This document shows, one piece after another, positions 23,867 to 36,706 of a stretch of 58,323 bases of DNA; position 1 is the first letter of the stretch, and each line of letters begins with the position of its first letter. The notes under the pieces were generated by a model that saw nothing but the letters and a program-made list of their open reading frames with translations, was not told the DNA's origin and made no database searches. Origin of the DNA: Tubiluchus corallicola. Its lineage: Eukaryota > Priapulida > Priapulimorpha > Priapulimorphida > Tubiluchidae. The DNA lies in the NCBI GenBank assembly GCA_030141605.1, contig JAQGDQ010000087.1, positions 622,001 to 680,323 of the forward strand. Reading direction: 5' to 3'. The position numbers and the translations under genes were made by a program.

Positions 23867-24842
23867 TGAATAAGCATACCAGATGATAAGGTAATCAAAA
23901 TCAGTGAAATCAATGAAAAATTAGATATGCCCAGTAAAAAAATTCTTTTGATTCATGTTGTCATTTCAACCTCTACCTGAAGCCGTCTTCAGTTAAAAGC
24001 AGCACAACAAAATGAATGTCAGAAACATTCAACTCAGAAACCACTGTATTTTCGAAGAAGAGCAATTCATGTTTACATCATTATAGGGCCTACCGTACGG
24101 TTGCGTGTGCCAAAAATCAAATCCATTTCATATTTATTTTGCTGCTGACCAGTGACACAAAGAAAAAACTGTTGACTTATCCAAACTCTCAGGCTTACGT
24201 ATTATTTCATGCCGTAGTCTAACACCAAATGATTATCAACAAAATAAATTGACAGATTTTAAATTCACTAAAGTTTCCTTAGATTTATAACGTATTTGTA
24301 ACAATGACTTTGTTGCAAACGAACCTCATTTCTGTATCTCAATTACCCGCACATAAGACTGGTGTGGCTATTCCAAATGATAATGAGCAAACAGCGGGAG
24401 AACTTTATTGCTACTTTCTAGTGTAAGCATCAGGACGTGTCTAGGTGATTTAACGCCAGTATGAAAATGCCCTTGTTAGGCGATTGATGTGATAAGAATG
24501 AATAGAATTGCCAATTAAGTACATCTGACTGTAGGTAGAGTAAATAATATTATGTGTCCAGAAAAGGAAATAAAGGGAAACCTGGCATAGTGAATGACTT
24601 TCGCTTGACATTTTCACTGTTATTTGTTCTTTTCTCCATTCCCTTTCTGTTTTTTCCATTCTTTACAACATTTTCTTTCAGCACACATTGAATCATTTTA
24701 TTGATAGCAATTATTTTTTGGCATGTCATTTTGTAATTATTATTTCGTGTAATTGAATGTACATTACTTTTTGTGAGAAATCTAATCTAATCTAAATCTT
24801 TATAGTTCCGTTCCGTTCGCTTTTGTCGGTTATGTTTTCACT

Positions 24843-24843
<1 letters not shown>
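23867..24843. other. Gene-free stretch with a LINE/SINE-like 3' tail
   Basis: No gene seen. At 24781-24800 a short TCTAATCTAATCTAAATC run resembles the pentamer tail of a truncated non-LTR element. Confidence 0.4.

Positions 24844-24920
<77 letters not shown>
24844..24920. repeat. (TC)n microsatellite
   Basis: Pure TC dinucleotide repeat of about 77 bp. Confidence 0.97.
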
Positions 24921-24922
<2 letters not shown>

Positions 24923-27419
24923 ATTCTTCTTTTCCTTTCATTCGTCTCTGTCATTTGCATTTTTTTTATCAAAGCTTAATGATTTTTTCCAGGTTTGAAT
25001 TTACTAAAATGAAAGACATACTAATTTATTGTTGTTTTTACAATTATTCTTAAATCCTAAGTCATTTATTTGCTATTCTTAAATTGATTTTTTAGTATAT
25101 ATACACAAATATATCAGATATACAGCATCTTTATTTTGCAATACAATGACACACCATTGACTTTCGATGTAGTCGTATGAGGCATATATATACATTACAA
25201 CTATAGCAAATTGCGGCTTCTTCTTACTAATTTCCATTTATCATTAAGATGGTAGCATCTTTAAATTACCTGCATATTACTTTATACAATAGTCTGTATA
25301 ATGTCGTTGCGCATTTTTTTATTAATAATGTTCACGTATTCTTATTTATCAAATGTAAACACATTAACGGACTTCGAAAATACGGACTATCACCAAAATT
25401 CTTATTGCTGATACAAAGTCTAATAATAGTCGAGACAAAAGCTGATGTTACTTTCGCTCTGTTTATCGTCTATATACTATCCATCGTGTTACACCAAATT
25501 GTATAATAACTATATATATCTGCTCAAACTGCACTTAGTGTATGAATAAAAGTTTCAAAACTTTTAAGTTAAAACACGTTCGTGTGAACAGATTGTCATG
25601 CAACCATGCACATTATTCAACTGATACAGGTAACACCCAGTATTTTAGTTTGACCATTCTTAAGTTCATTTCTAATAATATAGCTTTTTGTCCCTATACA
25701 AAGAATACATCGTTTGGCACAGCGCACTAACAATTTTCAAGTATTTGACATTACAAAAATGTACGCCTTTATACGTACGTTAATGTGTTGATTTATATTT
25801 GTTTTGTTTAATTTCTCTAACAGTCTGTACACTATATAAATTTGCTAACCTACAGTTTACTGGATACTGACTGAACAGTCATACGTTATTGCTCATTTAC
25901 CTATAACAAGATTTCGTTGCTTTATAGCTTACAAAATGAAGACCTACGTGAACTTTGGGAATCCCTTTACCAACGTGTACATCAGTGCACATCGGAAACT
26001 TTTCCTTTCATTATTATTTACCCTAGTGGCTAATCCATAAAACATGCCAATATTTTCTTATGCGCATAGCTGCTATTTTCTAATATGAGAACACTATGCA
26101 GATGCATCATACTGGAGGCATTAATTTTATCTGAAGAGGCTATAACTAGTAAATGTCTGTTACTATTTTTCAGTTTTGTTTTCTTGTTTTTTTCTGACCT
26201 TTGAAAAAACGTCATTTTGCACTTTTTATTTGAAGTGCAAAATGGTTTTTTGCACTTCCGAAACCGCTATTGTCACTTTCTTGCCCTTTGTCAGCAAAGA
26301 GCATTTATTGTTTGATCCGTCATTTCTGTTAGTTTGATCAGATCAATGTGAAAAGTGCCAAAGCTTAGATAAAAATCCATGTTTTAGATACGTAGCTTTA
26401 ATGTACATCTGAATCTCTGAAAGCTTGTGCCACTAGTGTTACTGGATTGATATTATTGATACAATATTCTCAAATTTGGAAAACTTTTTGGAATTCTCAA
26501 AGTTTTAAAAGAGTATCGAAACAAAACGTTTCAGACATCTCTCACTTCCGTTTTGTGCTTCTTTTGCGCTTCTATTTGGTGCTTCTTTCTTCTCCAGTTT
26601 TAGCTAAAAAAGGCAAAATTTCCAAAGCATTAAATTACAATTTTATTGCACCTGTCTATGTCTCTGTCCAGCCACAACGCGTCTTGAAAACAACAAACAA
26701 AAAACAGATAAGCACAAAAGGATGTCCTGATATCATTCAAACAAGCTCATACTGCCGCCTCCGATGTCAAACGTTTAAGGGTCAAGGTCAAGCTGATGTC
26801 ATTATGATGATGACTGTTTGTACAGCAGCTCAGTTCATTTATCAGTCCATAAACAACAACACATCTCAAAATTGAAATAAATGTAGTAAAATGTTACTTA
26901 TGGAATACACATTGATGATAAATATAACAATACAGTGACATTTTTTTTAAAGTTTTTTCCACATATATATTTTTGTTTTAAATAAAATTTCAGAAAAATT
27001 AAAAAATTCGTAAAGACATCTAAGTAATATTTTTCTGAAACATCCTGGTCACTAAAAATTACTTTAATGCAATTCACTCGATGTTTGAAAACCTGCGCGT
27101 TGAAAGTGCCATGGGAATCAACGATAGAAAGTTTTTAATAAATGCTGACAGTCGTATAAGTGTAACATTTTGATCAATGGCGTTCAAACCTTTGAGACTA
27201 CCGCAATGAAAACTTTCTGTGTAAAGCTGTGTCTAGGTATGAATTAGTCTTCATCTAGTCCTCATTTTGTTGAATTTGATTAGGTGATTTACCAACTTGC
27301 TTAATTTGAATAAAAGATAAATGAAGATTTAACTGACAGTAAAATATAATATTTTACATATCAATACCTACATAAATAGTAACAATTCTTTTAAAGTTAA
27401 ATGACACGTATGTAAACCA
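24921..27419. other. Gene-free stretch
   Basis: The longest frame (26447-26875, plus) has no recognisable domain, biased composition and no clear start context, so it is not called. A 12-bp-arm hairpin lies at 26213-26244 (CATTTTGCACTT / AAGTGCAAAATG). Two perfect half-sites GGGTCA and AGGTCA abut at 26779-26790. Confidence 0.5.
26779..26790 (+). promoter_or_regulatory. Candidate nuclear-receptor direct repeat (DR0)
   Basis: GGGTCA and AGGTCA follow each other without spacing, and the core TCAAGGTCA equals the extended half-site known for ERR/SF-1-type receptors. A single 12-bp match in 58 kb can arise by chance, and no gene start is nearby. Confidence 0.2.
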
Positions 27420-28560
27420 AAGTAGGCAAGCGATCACTCACTTACCTACTGGTTAACTGGGTAAGTATAATAAAGGTAGGTAAGCAGGTTAATTAAATGT
27501 TTGTGAACAAAGATAGGCAAGTAGGTAGGCAGGTAGTAACTAGGTAGATAAGTAATAGCTAGGTAGGTAGGTAGGTAAGTAGGTAGGTAGGTAGGTAAGT
27601 AGGTAGGTAGGTAGTAGGTAGGTAGATAGGTAAGTAGGTAGGTAGGCAGGTAGGTAAGTAGGTAGGTAGGTACGTAGGTAGGTAGGTAGCTCGGTAAGCA
27701 GGTAGGTAGGTATGTAGGAAATTAGGTGGTAGGTAGATAGGTAGGTAGGTAGGTAGGTAGGCAGGTAGGTAGATAGGTAGGTAGGTAGGTAGGTAGGTAA
27801 GTAGGTAAGTAGGTAGGTAGGTATGTAGGTATGTATGTAGGTAGGTAGGTATGTATGTATGTATGTAGGTAGGTAGGTAGGTAGGTAGATAGGTAGGTAG
27901 GTAGGTAAGTAGGTAGGTAGGTAGGTAGGTATGTATGTATGTATGTATGTATGTATGCATGTATGTATGTATGTATGTACGTACGTACGTACGTACGTAC
28001 GTATGTATGTATGTATGTATGTATGTATGTATGTATGTATGTATGTATGCATGCATGCATGCATCTATGTAGGTAGGTAGGTAGGTAGGTAGGTTAGTAG
28101 GTAGGTAGGTAGGTAGGTAGGTAGCTAGGTAGATAGGTAGGTGGTGGGTAGGTAGGTAGGTAGGTAGGTAGCTAGCTAGGCAATTAGGTAGTAGGTAGAT
28201 AGGTAGGTAGGTAGCTAGGTAGGCAGGTAGGTAGATAGGTAGGTAAGTAGGTAGGTAGATAGGTAGGTAGGCAGGCAGGTAAAAGGATAGATAGGTAGGT
28301 AGGTAAGTAGATAGTTAGACTGGTAGGTAGACAGGTAGGTATGTAGGTAGGTAGGTAGGTATGTAGGTATGTATGTATGTATGTATGTATGTATGTATGT
28401 ATGTATGTATGTATGTATGTATGTATGTATGTATGTAGGTAGGTAGGTAGGTAGGTAGGTAGGTAGGTAGGTAGGTAGGTAGGTAGGTAGGTAGGTAGGT
28501 AGGTAAAAGGACAGATAGGTAGGTAGATAAGTAGATAGTTAGACTGATAGGTAAGCAGCA
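27420..28560. repeat. Large tetranucleotide array (TAGG, TATG, TACG)
   Basis: More than 1 kb of GTAG/TAGG repeats with blocks of TATG (27930-28048, about 28370-28437) and TACG (about 27976-28002). The outer ends are degenerate and the centre is purer. The long minus-strand L-P-T-Y and H-T-Y-I frames are by-products of a 4-bp unit and encode no real protein. Confidence 0.97.
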
Positions 28561-31320
28561 GGCAAGCAAGTGAGCTAAGCTCGCAGACTTCAAACAGACA
28601 CATGGCTAGCCAAACACGGAGAGACAGTAGTTAAGTAGTTTGGTAATGGGTAGTTAATTAGGCACGCAACAGATAGTTACAGGATGCCGGATGGGTAAAG
28701 AGTGTAAAATCAAATACAAAAACGCGTTTGTTTGCTTTTTCATTTATCTTAATGTGGCAACGAATGGTACTTTATCGTTGAGGTAGTTTTAATAAATAGT
28801 TACACAGTTGTTTCATTTTGCTCGCTGCATTTAGAGTCAAACATGAGAAATGACTTTGTTTTATGGCATTTTCTAGAAGCGGGCGCCGCAAACTGCAGGA
28901 GCAGATTAACTTACGATATAAATCATTATCCAGACAAAGTCAGAGGATGATGTACCACATCGAAACAATAAAAATCTGGCTCACACTACCTACCCGGAGA
29001 AATTAAATAGAGATACGACTGGAGATTCTATCATTTTCCAGCATCGAGTGCATCCGCCTCTGAGAGTTGCACCTAACCGCCTGAACCTCTGAAATAAAGA
29101 GAAAAAAGTTGAGTAATTAATGACGGAAAAATTAACAGCGTCTTAATGAAGCTTCGCAAAGAAAATAATTTAATGGCTTTTCCGTTCAACCGAGCTGTCT
29201 AATTAGGCAAACTAATTAAGCATGAATCAAAATCGTCCAAATTTAGAATGCCTGGTTTTGATGGCAGATGAGAATGGCGTCATAATTTTTGTGCTATATT
29301 AATTTTCCGTTCTGTGTGATTCCAAATTAAGACTGGCGCTGAAAACAACGATATTTTTGAAGCTACGGATAAATTCTTGGTAAATTTTTGGGATTTCTTT
29401 TACATATTTGAAACGAAAATTTATTATGGTGCGTACTTGGCTACGATAGTTAAGCAGCATCGAGCAAAGTTAATAAATGGACAGTCGCTAGGAAACCTAT
29501 TTCTGGTATTTTATTTGCTATATCGCCTTTGACTAGTTCTCTTGTTACTGTACTGTATATAATTTACTGTTATTTTACTGTATATATTTTATTGATTTTA
29601 TGTCGTACTTTTAATGTCGGTATTGTCAATTTAATCCCAGATAAACTTATGTACATTAACTCGTATTTGTTGTTTAACGTGATATAGAAATTAGCACAAA
29701 AGCTATTATAGCCTGCTAATCTCATCTTTTGTAAAATATTTTATATTTTATAAATGTTCTTAATAAATTTTACCCATTAATAAGTAATGAAATGTCTAAA
29801 CACTTTCCAGGCATCAAAAAATTTAATTCGTAAATGACTCTGATATGCCTGTATCAAAAGACATCTTTACTAGGCGCATAAACCCTGTTAGTACCAAAGG
29901 TGTCGTTAGAGGTCAGGCGATGGACTGCAGTTTTGCTGTAAAATTTTAATGTGCTGCACTGATGATTCCATTACAGATCACCTGCCAGTGCTTATAATTA
30001 CTTAGCACAATCTGCAGAATCTTGCGCTGCCTTTAAATTAAAAACGAGAAACGCAGATGTCTAAAATTAAGCCCAGCGATGGCGCAGATTCTGTGATAAA
30101 ATTCTTGAATGGGTTAAAGAAAGACTCAAGATAAAGTTTTTGGTAGACCACCCCCTCGCCCGGCAACTAGATAACAATTGTTGCACGTGACGTAGTCTAT
30201 TCAGAAAACTCGTGATTGTCTGTCTACGTGCATTACAATATGTTTTTAAGGAACTATGTAAAGAAAGCATCATAGACGTACAAGCCGGGGGCCCCGCGCG
30301 GGATTCGGGCAAACAGTTTTTTTGGGAACCGGCCGAATGATGAAACAAAATAAAATAACATTTTTAGTAAAAGGAAATGTCGCAAGTTTTCTATGCCGCC
30401 AAATGAAGTGCCTGAAATCTGGGCCTTTTTAATCTTGGGACGGGGTGAGGCAATTCCTGACTCGACGTTAACCTGCGCGCTTTTTCCAAGTATTTTACGG
30501 ACAAAAGTGGCTCCCCTGGAAAAATCGGCCCCTACGCCTATGGTAAACATGTGATTATTATTTTTCATGTAAAGTGATGAAGTTTCTGCTATGCCAAATT
30601 GGCAATCCACAAATCATGCAAAATCAATCAACCCCACGCGTTGTTTTTGTGCATGTAAGTGTCAAACAACATTTTGATTTGCACCATCGTTGACACTGCC
30701 ATATAAAAAGCTCTGAAGGCGCTTTATCTTCACTTTTGTTTAGCGTATAGTTCGTGTTGATTTTATTTCTGTATACCTGTAGCTAAACGTTCTTTCACCT
30801 GTGAAAAATGACTTAATCAATATTTTCAGTAGACAGTGGCTTCATCGTTTTTGTCACACTTCAGCAATTGTAGCTCAATAATCTGAATTTTCCGTTTACG
30901 CGCATCACGAAAACAATCACACAGACTGATGCAGGTATAAATAAAAAGTGATTAACCTACGGGTAAACGGAAATTATTTACACTGGGCTTGTTTCGTGAA
31001 AAGGCCTCAAATAAGACAAGGAAATAAACTACTGATCAGAAAGCACATAATACAAAAACAGTTGAGGTAAATAGTGGTCGCAGTGAGCTTGGTTGTAGAA
31101 CTCGGCAACGACAGGCTTGCTTAGTAAGTGGATAGGTGACGGCTAGCCCAAGTGCTTCTGGATAGATTCATGTGTAATACTGCTTTTGGCTATTTCTCAA
31201 TGCATATGAATCCGAACGAGGCTAAAACCCTTCACTGGCACAGTGTCTCATCTGAAGAATTATCCTTGGTAAAAAGTTAGATTCCAGTCGCGTCATAATC
31301 ATTTGCGTTTGTAGTTAAAA
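28561..31320. other. Gene-free stretch with candidate conserved non-coding DNA
   Basis: No gene is supported. Around 28880-29340 the sequence is complex, low in simple repeats and rich in homeodomain-type cores (TAATTAATG, CTAATTAGG, CTAATTAAGC). Around 30070-30610 the GC content rises locally and two overlapping minus-strand frames stay open, but neither resembles a known family. Confidence 0.4.
29125..29320. promoter_or_regulatory. Candidate enhancer-like patch rich in homeodomain cores
   Basis: Within about 200 bp there are GTAATTAATG, CTAATTAGGC, CTAATTAAGCATG and ATATTAATTTTCC, with no simple repeat and few open frames. TAATTA is the core bound by many homeodomain proteins. AT-rich DNA contains such cores by chance, so conservation in related species would be the deciding evidence. 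Confidence 0.25.
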
Positions 31321-31324
31321 AATC

Positions 31325-31630
31325 AGGCACAGTTATAACAATAGGTACAGTTTATTTATTTATTACAATTACAGAATTGACAATGCATTGCAGTGCTATG
31401 AGCGCAGGTTACAACATTAGCTGTAGTTAGAATAATAAGTGCAGTTATAACAATCGGTGCAGTTATAACAATCGGTGCAGTTATAACAATTGGCACAGTT
31501 ACAGACAGTAATAGATGCTGTTACACCTAGACAGTTACAACAATAGAGACAGCTATAACAATGAGCACTATAATAGGAACAGATACAGTTATTATAACAA
31601 TTATTATAAGCACCTATTGATACAGTTACG
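31325..31630. repeat. 18-bp minisatellite GCAGTTATAACAATCGGT, first cluster
   Basis: Three near-exact tandem units occur at 31441-31494, surrounded by more diverged units that keep the ACAGTTATAACAAT core. The AGTTATAACA core is nearly self-complementary (GTTATAAC). Confidence 0.8.
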
Positions 31631-31759
31631 GCGACTCGGGAAAGAAAGATGCGTTTTCCGTTCTAGCTAAGATCGGGCACTTGTCTGCACTACCTTTCAT
31701 CGAATATGTCGGTCAAAGATAGGCTCTCCAGTCGTAACAGAGAAGACAAGTACTGAGGC

Positions 31760-31937
31760 AACCAAACTACTTGCTCTGAGTACTGCTGCTGCTACTACTA
31801 GCACAACAATAGCAATACTAAGTGCTATTACAACAACATGTGAAGTTACAATAACAGATTCAGTTATAACAACAGGAATAGTTATAAAAGAAATACAGTT
31901 ACAACAATACGTGCAGTTATAACAGTAGATACAGTTA
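31760..31937. repeat. 18-bp minisatellite, second cluster
   Basis: Diverged units of the same CAGTTATAACAA type reappear after a gap of about 130 bp of unrelated sequence. The minus-strand frame over it is a repeat artefact. Confidence 0.65.
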
Positions 31938-33444
31938 CTTTTACGGCTTAAACCGTTCGTAATGCATAGCCTAAGAAACATGTTTCTAAACAGCTGCAGC
32001 TAGGGTCTTGATTTTATAAAACATAAATATTATATTATTACGTTGTTGCAGAATGATATGAGACTGGGTAATAAAAAAATATCTAAAACTCATGACTCAA
32101 TCCCCAATTTAGTTAGCGGAAGCATTGGAGATTCTTGCGAATGATTTTTCCATTTACGTACATTGCACTGTAAGTAAGGGTACGTAGAGGCTGGATGCGG
32201 TATTTGCTTGGCAACAAAGTTAAGCAACATTGGGTCCTGCTAGTAAACAAAAATTGCTTCTGGGCGATTTTTTTCTACCATGCTCCATCAGCTATTTATT
32301 TCGTAGAAGAAACTTGAGGTTACTAGATTACACTAGCTCAATCTGACCTTGGTAGCAGCCCGCGACTTTCGCTATTTTCAGGGCACCATGAAGTGGGGGT
32401 GGCTGTATGACGGCACGCGATGAAAAAATGTAAAGCATCGCTTGTTAAAGCGCATGCGTGAAATATGCGAATAGCCTAATCAGAGCCTGTGAGAGGGAGG
32501 GGGTCTAGCCGGTACTTTGTTCCCCCCTCGAGAACAAGCACTCTATACTACTTCTAACAGTCCAATCAGTTAATGCAAAGACAAGTGAGATTCATTTTTC
32601 CTATAGAAGCAAGATCAAAGAAGAGCTACATTCTCATTGTTCTGATAGGAAAAACGCTAAGTCAGTTGTTGGCCTTGACATTGGGTGTATTACTAATGGA
32701 TTTCTTACTCAGAATGAAATACAAAGATATATTACCACCGGCCACATCCTACTACCTAAATAATTCCCAAATGACCTAGACGAACAGACTTTTCTGGAAA
32801 GTACTTCACAAGAGAAATTCTGTTCGGTATCCACTAATTGAATATGTTTGTTACATTATGTTATATCTGATCATAGAAATACAGCATTTACAGGTACGAG
32901 AGTTTACATGTAGATTAACCTGACATCAAATCCTCGATTTCGAAAAAAAAAATTTGCCTGCCTAGGGGCCCCAAAGTGGTCTTGCACCGCCTCGCAAAAT
33001 TTCTCTTGGAGGTCCTGTGCCTAATACTCCTTATAACACAGTCGTCGTCGTTTTTGTCTTAGAATTCTATTTTGTGAATAAGATATTTTTGTGTTTTAAT
33101 AAAGTGCTGCTACAACCCTCATTAGTAGGTCATGTGTTAACGTAGGATAGCAGTTTATAAAAACAAGCTTACACATCATTTCAAAACAACTCAACGAAGT
33201 TTCCAGATTTTCATCTGCCACTCGTCAAATTACAGCCAGGATCAGCATTGCCTAACTAGAATAGCCATGCAGTCTACGGATTCCATATCGTCCACACTTA
33301 CTATAATGTTGTTTAGTAAGTTTCGTGCGTCGATTTCTGTTGGAAATCTGTTATGTCAGCTTCTATAATAAAATATCTGTATTGCCCAAATGAAACCTAA
33401 CAACATCCAAGTTATAATTTTGACTGCATGAATTAGCCACGCCT
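31938..33444. other. Gene-free stretch
   Basis: No gene is called. Near 32655-32830 one frame reads LDIGCITNGFLTQNEIQRYI, then LLPK, stop, FPNDLDEQTFLE. The F-P-x-x-x-x-x-x-F piece faintly resembles the zinc-finger segment of hAT transposases. A palindromic AGGGGCCCC lies downstream at 32965. Both are weak. Confidence 0.35.
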
Positions 33445-34050
33445 TTAAAGGAAAGGCCAAGTCTTCTTGGCTGTTAAACTTATAAGCGAAAAATGTTAGA
33501 AGGATTTAGTAATAAAACTGCAATAAGTGCCTCGAGAAATTAGAGAAATCACTTTAAAATCGCGATCACTTCGTGCTCGGGCGCTTGCTTTTTAAACGCC
33601 CATTCCTCTTCCAATGACGTCATTTGTCCTGAAGACAAGTAGCGCACTGTCAATCTTCGTCAAAAGTATAATAAGTTTTTACAAAAAAATTAGATCGCTA
33701 GTTTTGCGATATTTTTGCATGATCAGTAGGTAAGCTGCAGAAATATGAGTTAGCTTAAGCAGCGCGCGTTTACAGAAAGCTTTAATGTAGTTACGAAAAG
33801 TCACGAAGTATCCCAGTTACGTCCTAATTTTCAAGTGAATGGCGACAACTACCTCGCCTGAAAATTTCTATTCAAAGATAGTACATTTTAAATTTATGCT
33901 TTATTGACAGTTTTTTGCAAATTTCTTTGTTATATTTTTCTAAGTTTAAGTGATAACAGTAAAATAAACCCAGCAGACATAGTGTTAAGTCCTTTCCTTT
34001 AACAGCAACCAAATTATAATTTGAACTGAACGAATTAGCCTAGTCTTGAA
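33394..34050. mobile_element. TTAA-flanked MITE with duplicated flanks
   Basis: The element at about 33447-34002 starts TTAA-AGGAAAGGCC and ends CCTTTCCT-TTAA, that is, short inverted ends with a TTAA target duplication, as in piggyBac-type elements. Outside it, the left flank (33409-33446, CAAGTTATAATTTTGACTGC then GAATTAGCC) and the right flank (34010-34045, CAAATTATAATTTGAACTGA then GAATTAGCC) are diverged direct copies of each other. It contains TGACGTCAT but no coding frame. Confidence 0.6.
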
Positions 34051-36642
34051 AGCACGTTACGGTAACAGTTTATCTTATACAATTATAATTAGGCCTATGT
34101 TTACGAGTCTGCCTTGAAGTCATGGTCCCAGAAATGAAATTTTCCAATCGCATTAAAATGTAAAGACCCCAATACATAAAGCAAAGGGCGAATCTATGCC
34201 ACAACCTAAGCGATAGGGAAATATCCGTCTCCTTAACAAATTGATTCTACTTAGCAGTTTCAACGCCAGCCACCCTAACATTTGTGACGTCATCAAGTCA
34301 TGCTCACAAATAAGAGAAAATAGGCGAGTGAGTAAAGGTGACATTCGTGTGTTTGTGTCTAAATCAAACATTTTGCATATTGAACAAGAAACTGAAAAAT
34401 GTTTAAAATCTAATTTCGAATCCCTGAATGTAAAGGAGCTCGTGGAGCTTTCAACCGCTGAAATTGTCTGGGAGGCGAATTGTGTTGTGATAATTGGCGC
34501 AGTCCTTCCGCAAACTGCAGCGCGCTAGTAAATAAAAATTATTCGCCTAAAACTTAATGAAAATCATAGAAATTTGCAGCAAAATAAACTTTTAGTCGTG
34601 CGCTTAATCACTCACTAATCAATCTTAGCTATAATGCTAAGTGAATAATGCTCCCGATTACTGCTCTTTGAAGTTCAATCAATTGTTCTAAACAAACTTC
34701 ATGAACCATTAAAGCCTAAAGGTGCTATGGAGACGTACGCAGTTTTTCGCTTAGCAATCCTATACCGCTCTTGATTGCTGTCGTAATAATTTATATTGTT
34801 TAAATGAATAAAGCACAAGTTAGTTAGAAGTAATATAAAACGTGGTAACCATTTTTTAACCAGGTGTCTTCAAGACTTTGCAGTTTATTTATTTAAAGAT
34901 TAATTTTAGTACATTAAAAAAACGAAATAAATGAATTATAATATAAATTTAGGCACACATATTACAAGCCTTCATGCTCTGGGTGTTAGGAACAGCTGAG
35001 TGGTTACGTTATGTGCTTGATGAAAGTTAAGCAATGATGAACAAGTAAATGAAATAGATGGCTGAAGCAAAAACTGGTTATATAAACCACTACAAATATC
35101 ACTAGAAATCACGTGACCAGCTAGGGTAACTGTAGCACTTTTAACGCAAATCGCATCAGCTTTAAGAAACAAGAAACCGTTGGCAAAGTATTTCACTTAT
35201 TACATGACACTTTGCCACATCTTTTAGGCTAATTAAAGGTCAAACCAGAGGTAAGATTTGCACAGTTGTTTAAAATACTCCGCAAATCTTGTATAGAGAA
35301 GACTAATACTAGAGAAGACACAAGCCATCAGCGCACAGGAAGTCAGACAACATCGAGGCCACTTTTTACCCCCCCCCCCCTTTCGATGGAACATCTCAGT
35401 ATGTATACCATGTATGACATACTTAACGCATATCTCAGAAAGATAGGCATACAATCGTACATCACCTAGGCAAATGCCATTTATATGTTGAAAAGTTCGG
35501 CAACTTTATTGTCCAAATATACCAGTAAGTTTTGAGTATTTATGCCCATATTTGAGAAAGTAAGTCTTAGGCTGAGAAAGGCCCAATTTCATATAGTTGG
35601 CTAAAAGTATGTAGTACGTGATGAATACCCCCATGAGAAGCTTCAATGGCATCTGTGAAACACGAGCATACCAGAACATCCAGTCACTAATATTCTTTAC
35701 CAACAAAGTTTTGATAATAAGTGACTGCAGCCTTTGATGAAACTCGCATTTTAGCTAAAATCTAAATGATCTTTCATACAACTATATAATTTTGTTGCTG
35801 GGCACGCTAGCGCTCAAGGCTCGAAGTTCCTACCAGGAAAAATAAATTATTTCAAACAAGCAGTACGCAGCGTCGTTTTTTGTACAATTTAGGAAAAGAA
35901 CCAGATAAAGCAACAAGGGGCACCTATTTGCCAAACCAATATTTTAGAAAAAGAATCTTGTCAAAGCACTCAACAAATGTTCCTGCCTCAAACTTCAAAG
36001 TTCTTACGCCATGCCATTACTATATGATTTTTTGACTTACACAAAAACTTGTCACGCGAAGCTTGGGAAACATAACTATGTACTTGAAAACTTGGAATTG
36101 CAGTTTGCAGAGAATGTCAAAAACTTGTTAATATTGCATCTGTATCAATAAGTTTGTATCAATAATTCAAGATCTATCCTTGATGATCCTAGCACCCATG
36201 CAGATCCCAGTAATCATTAAAATGATTTCGATTTGAGTCTATTGAACATTTTTTTGTTGCACTGCCAATTGTATCAACAAACTAGGGTTGTTATGTTTGA
36301 TAAACTAAATGAAATACTGCTGCCTGAAAACCTTAATATAGCTGCCATAGGAACTAATGATCTGTTGAAGTTGTTATTGTTTGGAAAGGATGAATTTAAT
36401 TACATTGTTAACTGTAAAATATTCCAAAGTAAACATGACTTTTTATTTTGTACTAAACGCTTCCAGTAGTTTCTATCTAATATGAGATGCGTCAGTCTTA
36501 AATATTCGTACATTAATATTTTTAACAGTCATTTGGTACTAATATCTAATGTAATCTTGTAGTAAAACTTGTCAACTTGTGTAGGTATAGTCAGTTCTTA
36601 CTGTAAATGTTTTTATATAAACTTTATTTATTTTGAGCGGAT

Positions 36643-36706
36643 TTACAACACAGTAACTATTACTGATCACAGTATTACAACACAGTAACTATTACTGATC
36701 ACAGTA
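36643..36706. repeat. Perfect 32-bp tandem duplication
   Basis: The unit TTACAACACAGTAACTATTA plus CTGATCACAGTA occurs twice without change, at 36643-36674 and 36675-36706. It is a very recent slippage or repair product. Confidence 0.95.

Noticed and set aside
26447-26875. 142-codon plus-strand frame
   Set aside because: No recognisable domain, no splice support, composition similar to surrounding AT-rich DNA.
27540-28603. Long minus-strand frames rich in L-P-T-Y and H-T-Y-I
   Set aside because: A 4-bp unit keeps all frames open. Overlapping frames are equally long and low in complexity.
32655-32830. hAT transposase zinc-finger resemblance (FPNDLDEQTF)
   Set aside because: The match is only a few residues in a frame with a stop, and no catalytic or dimerisation region follows.
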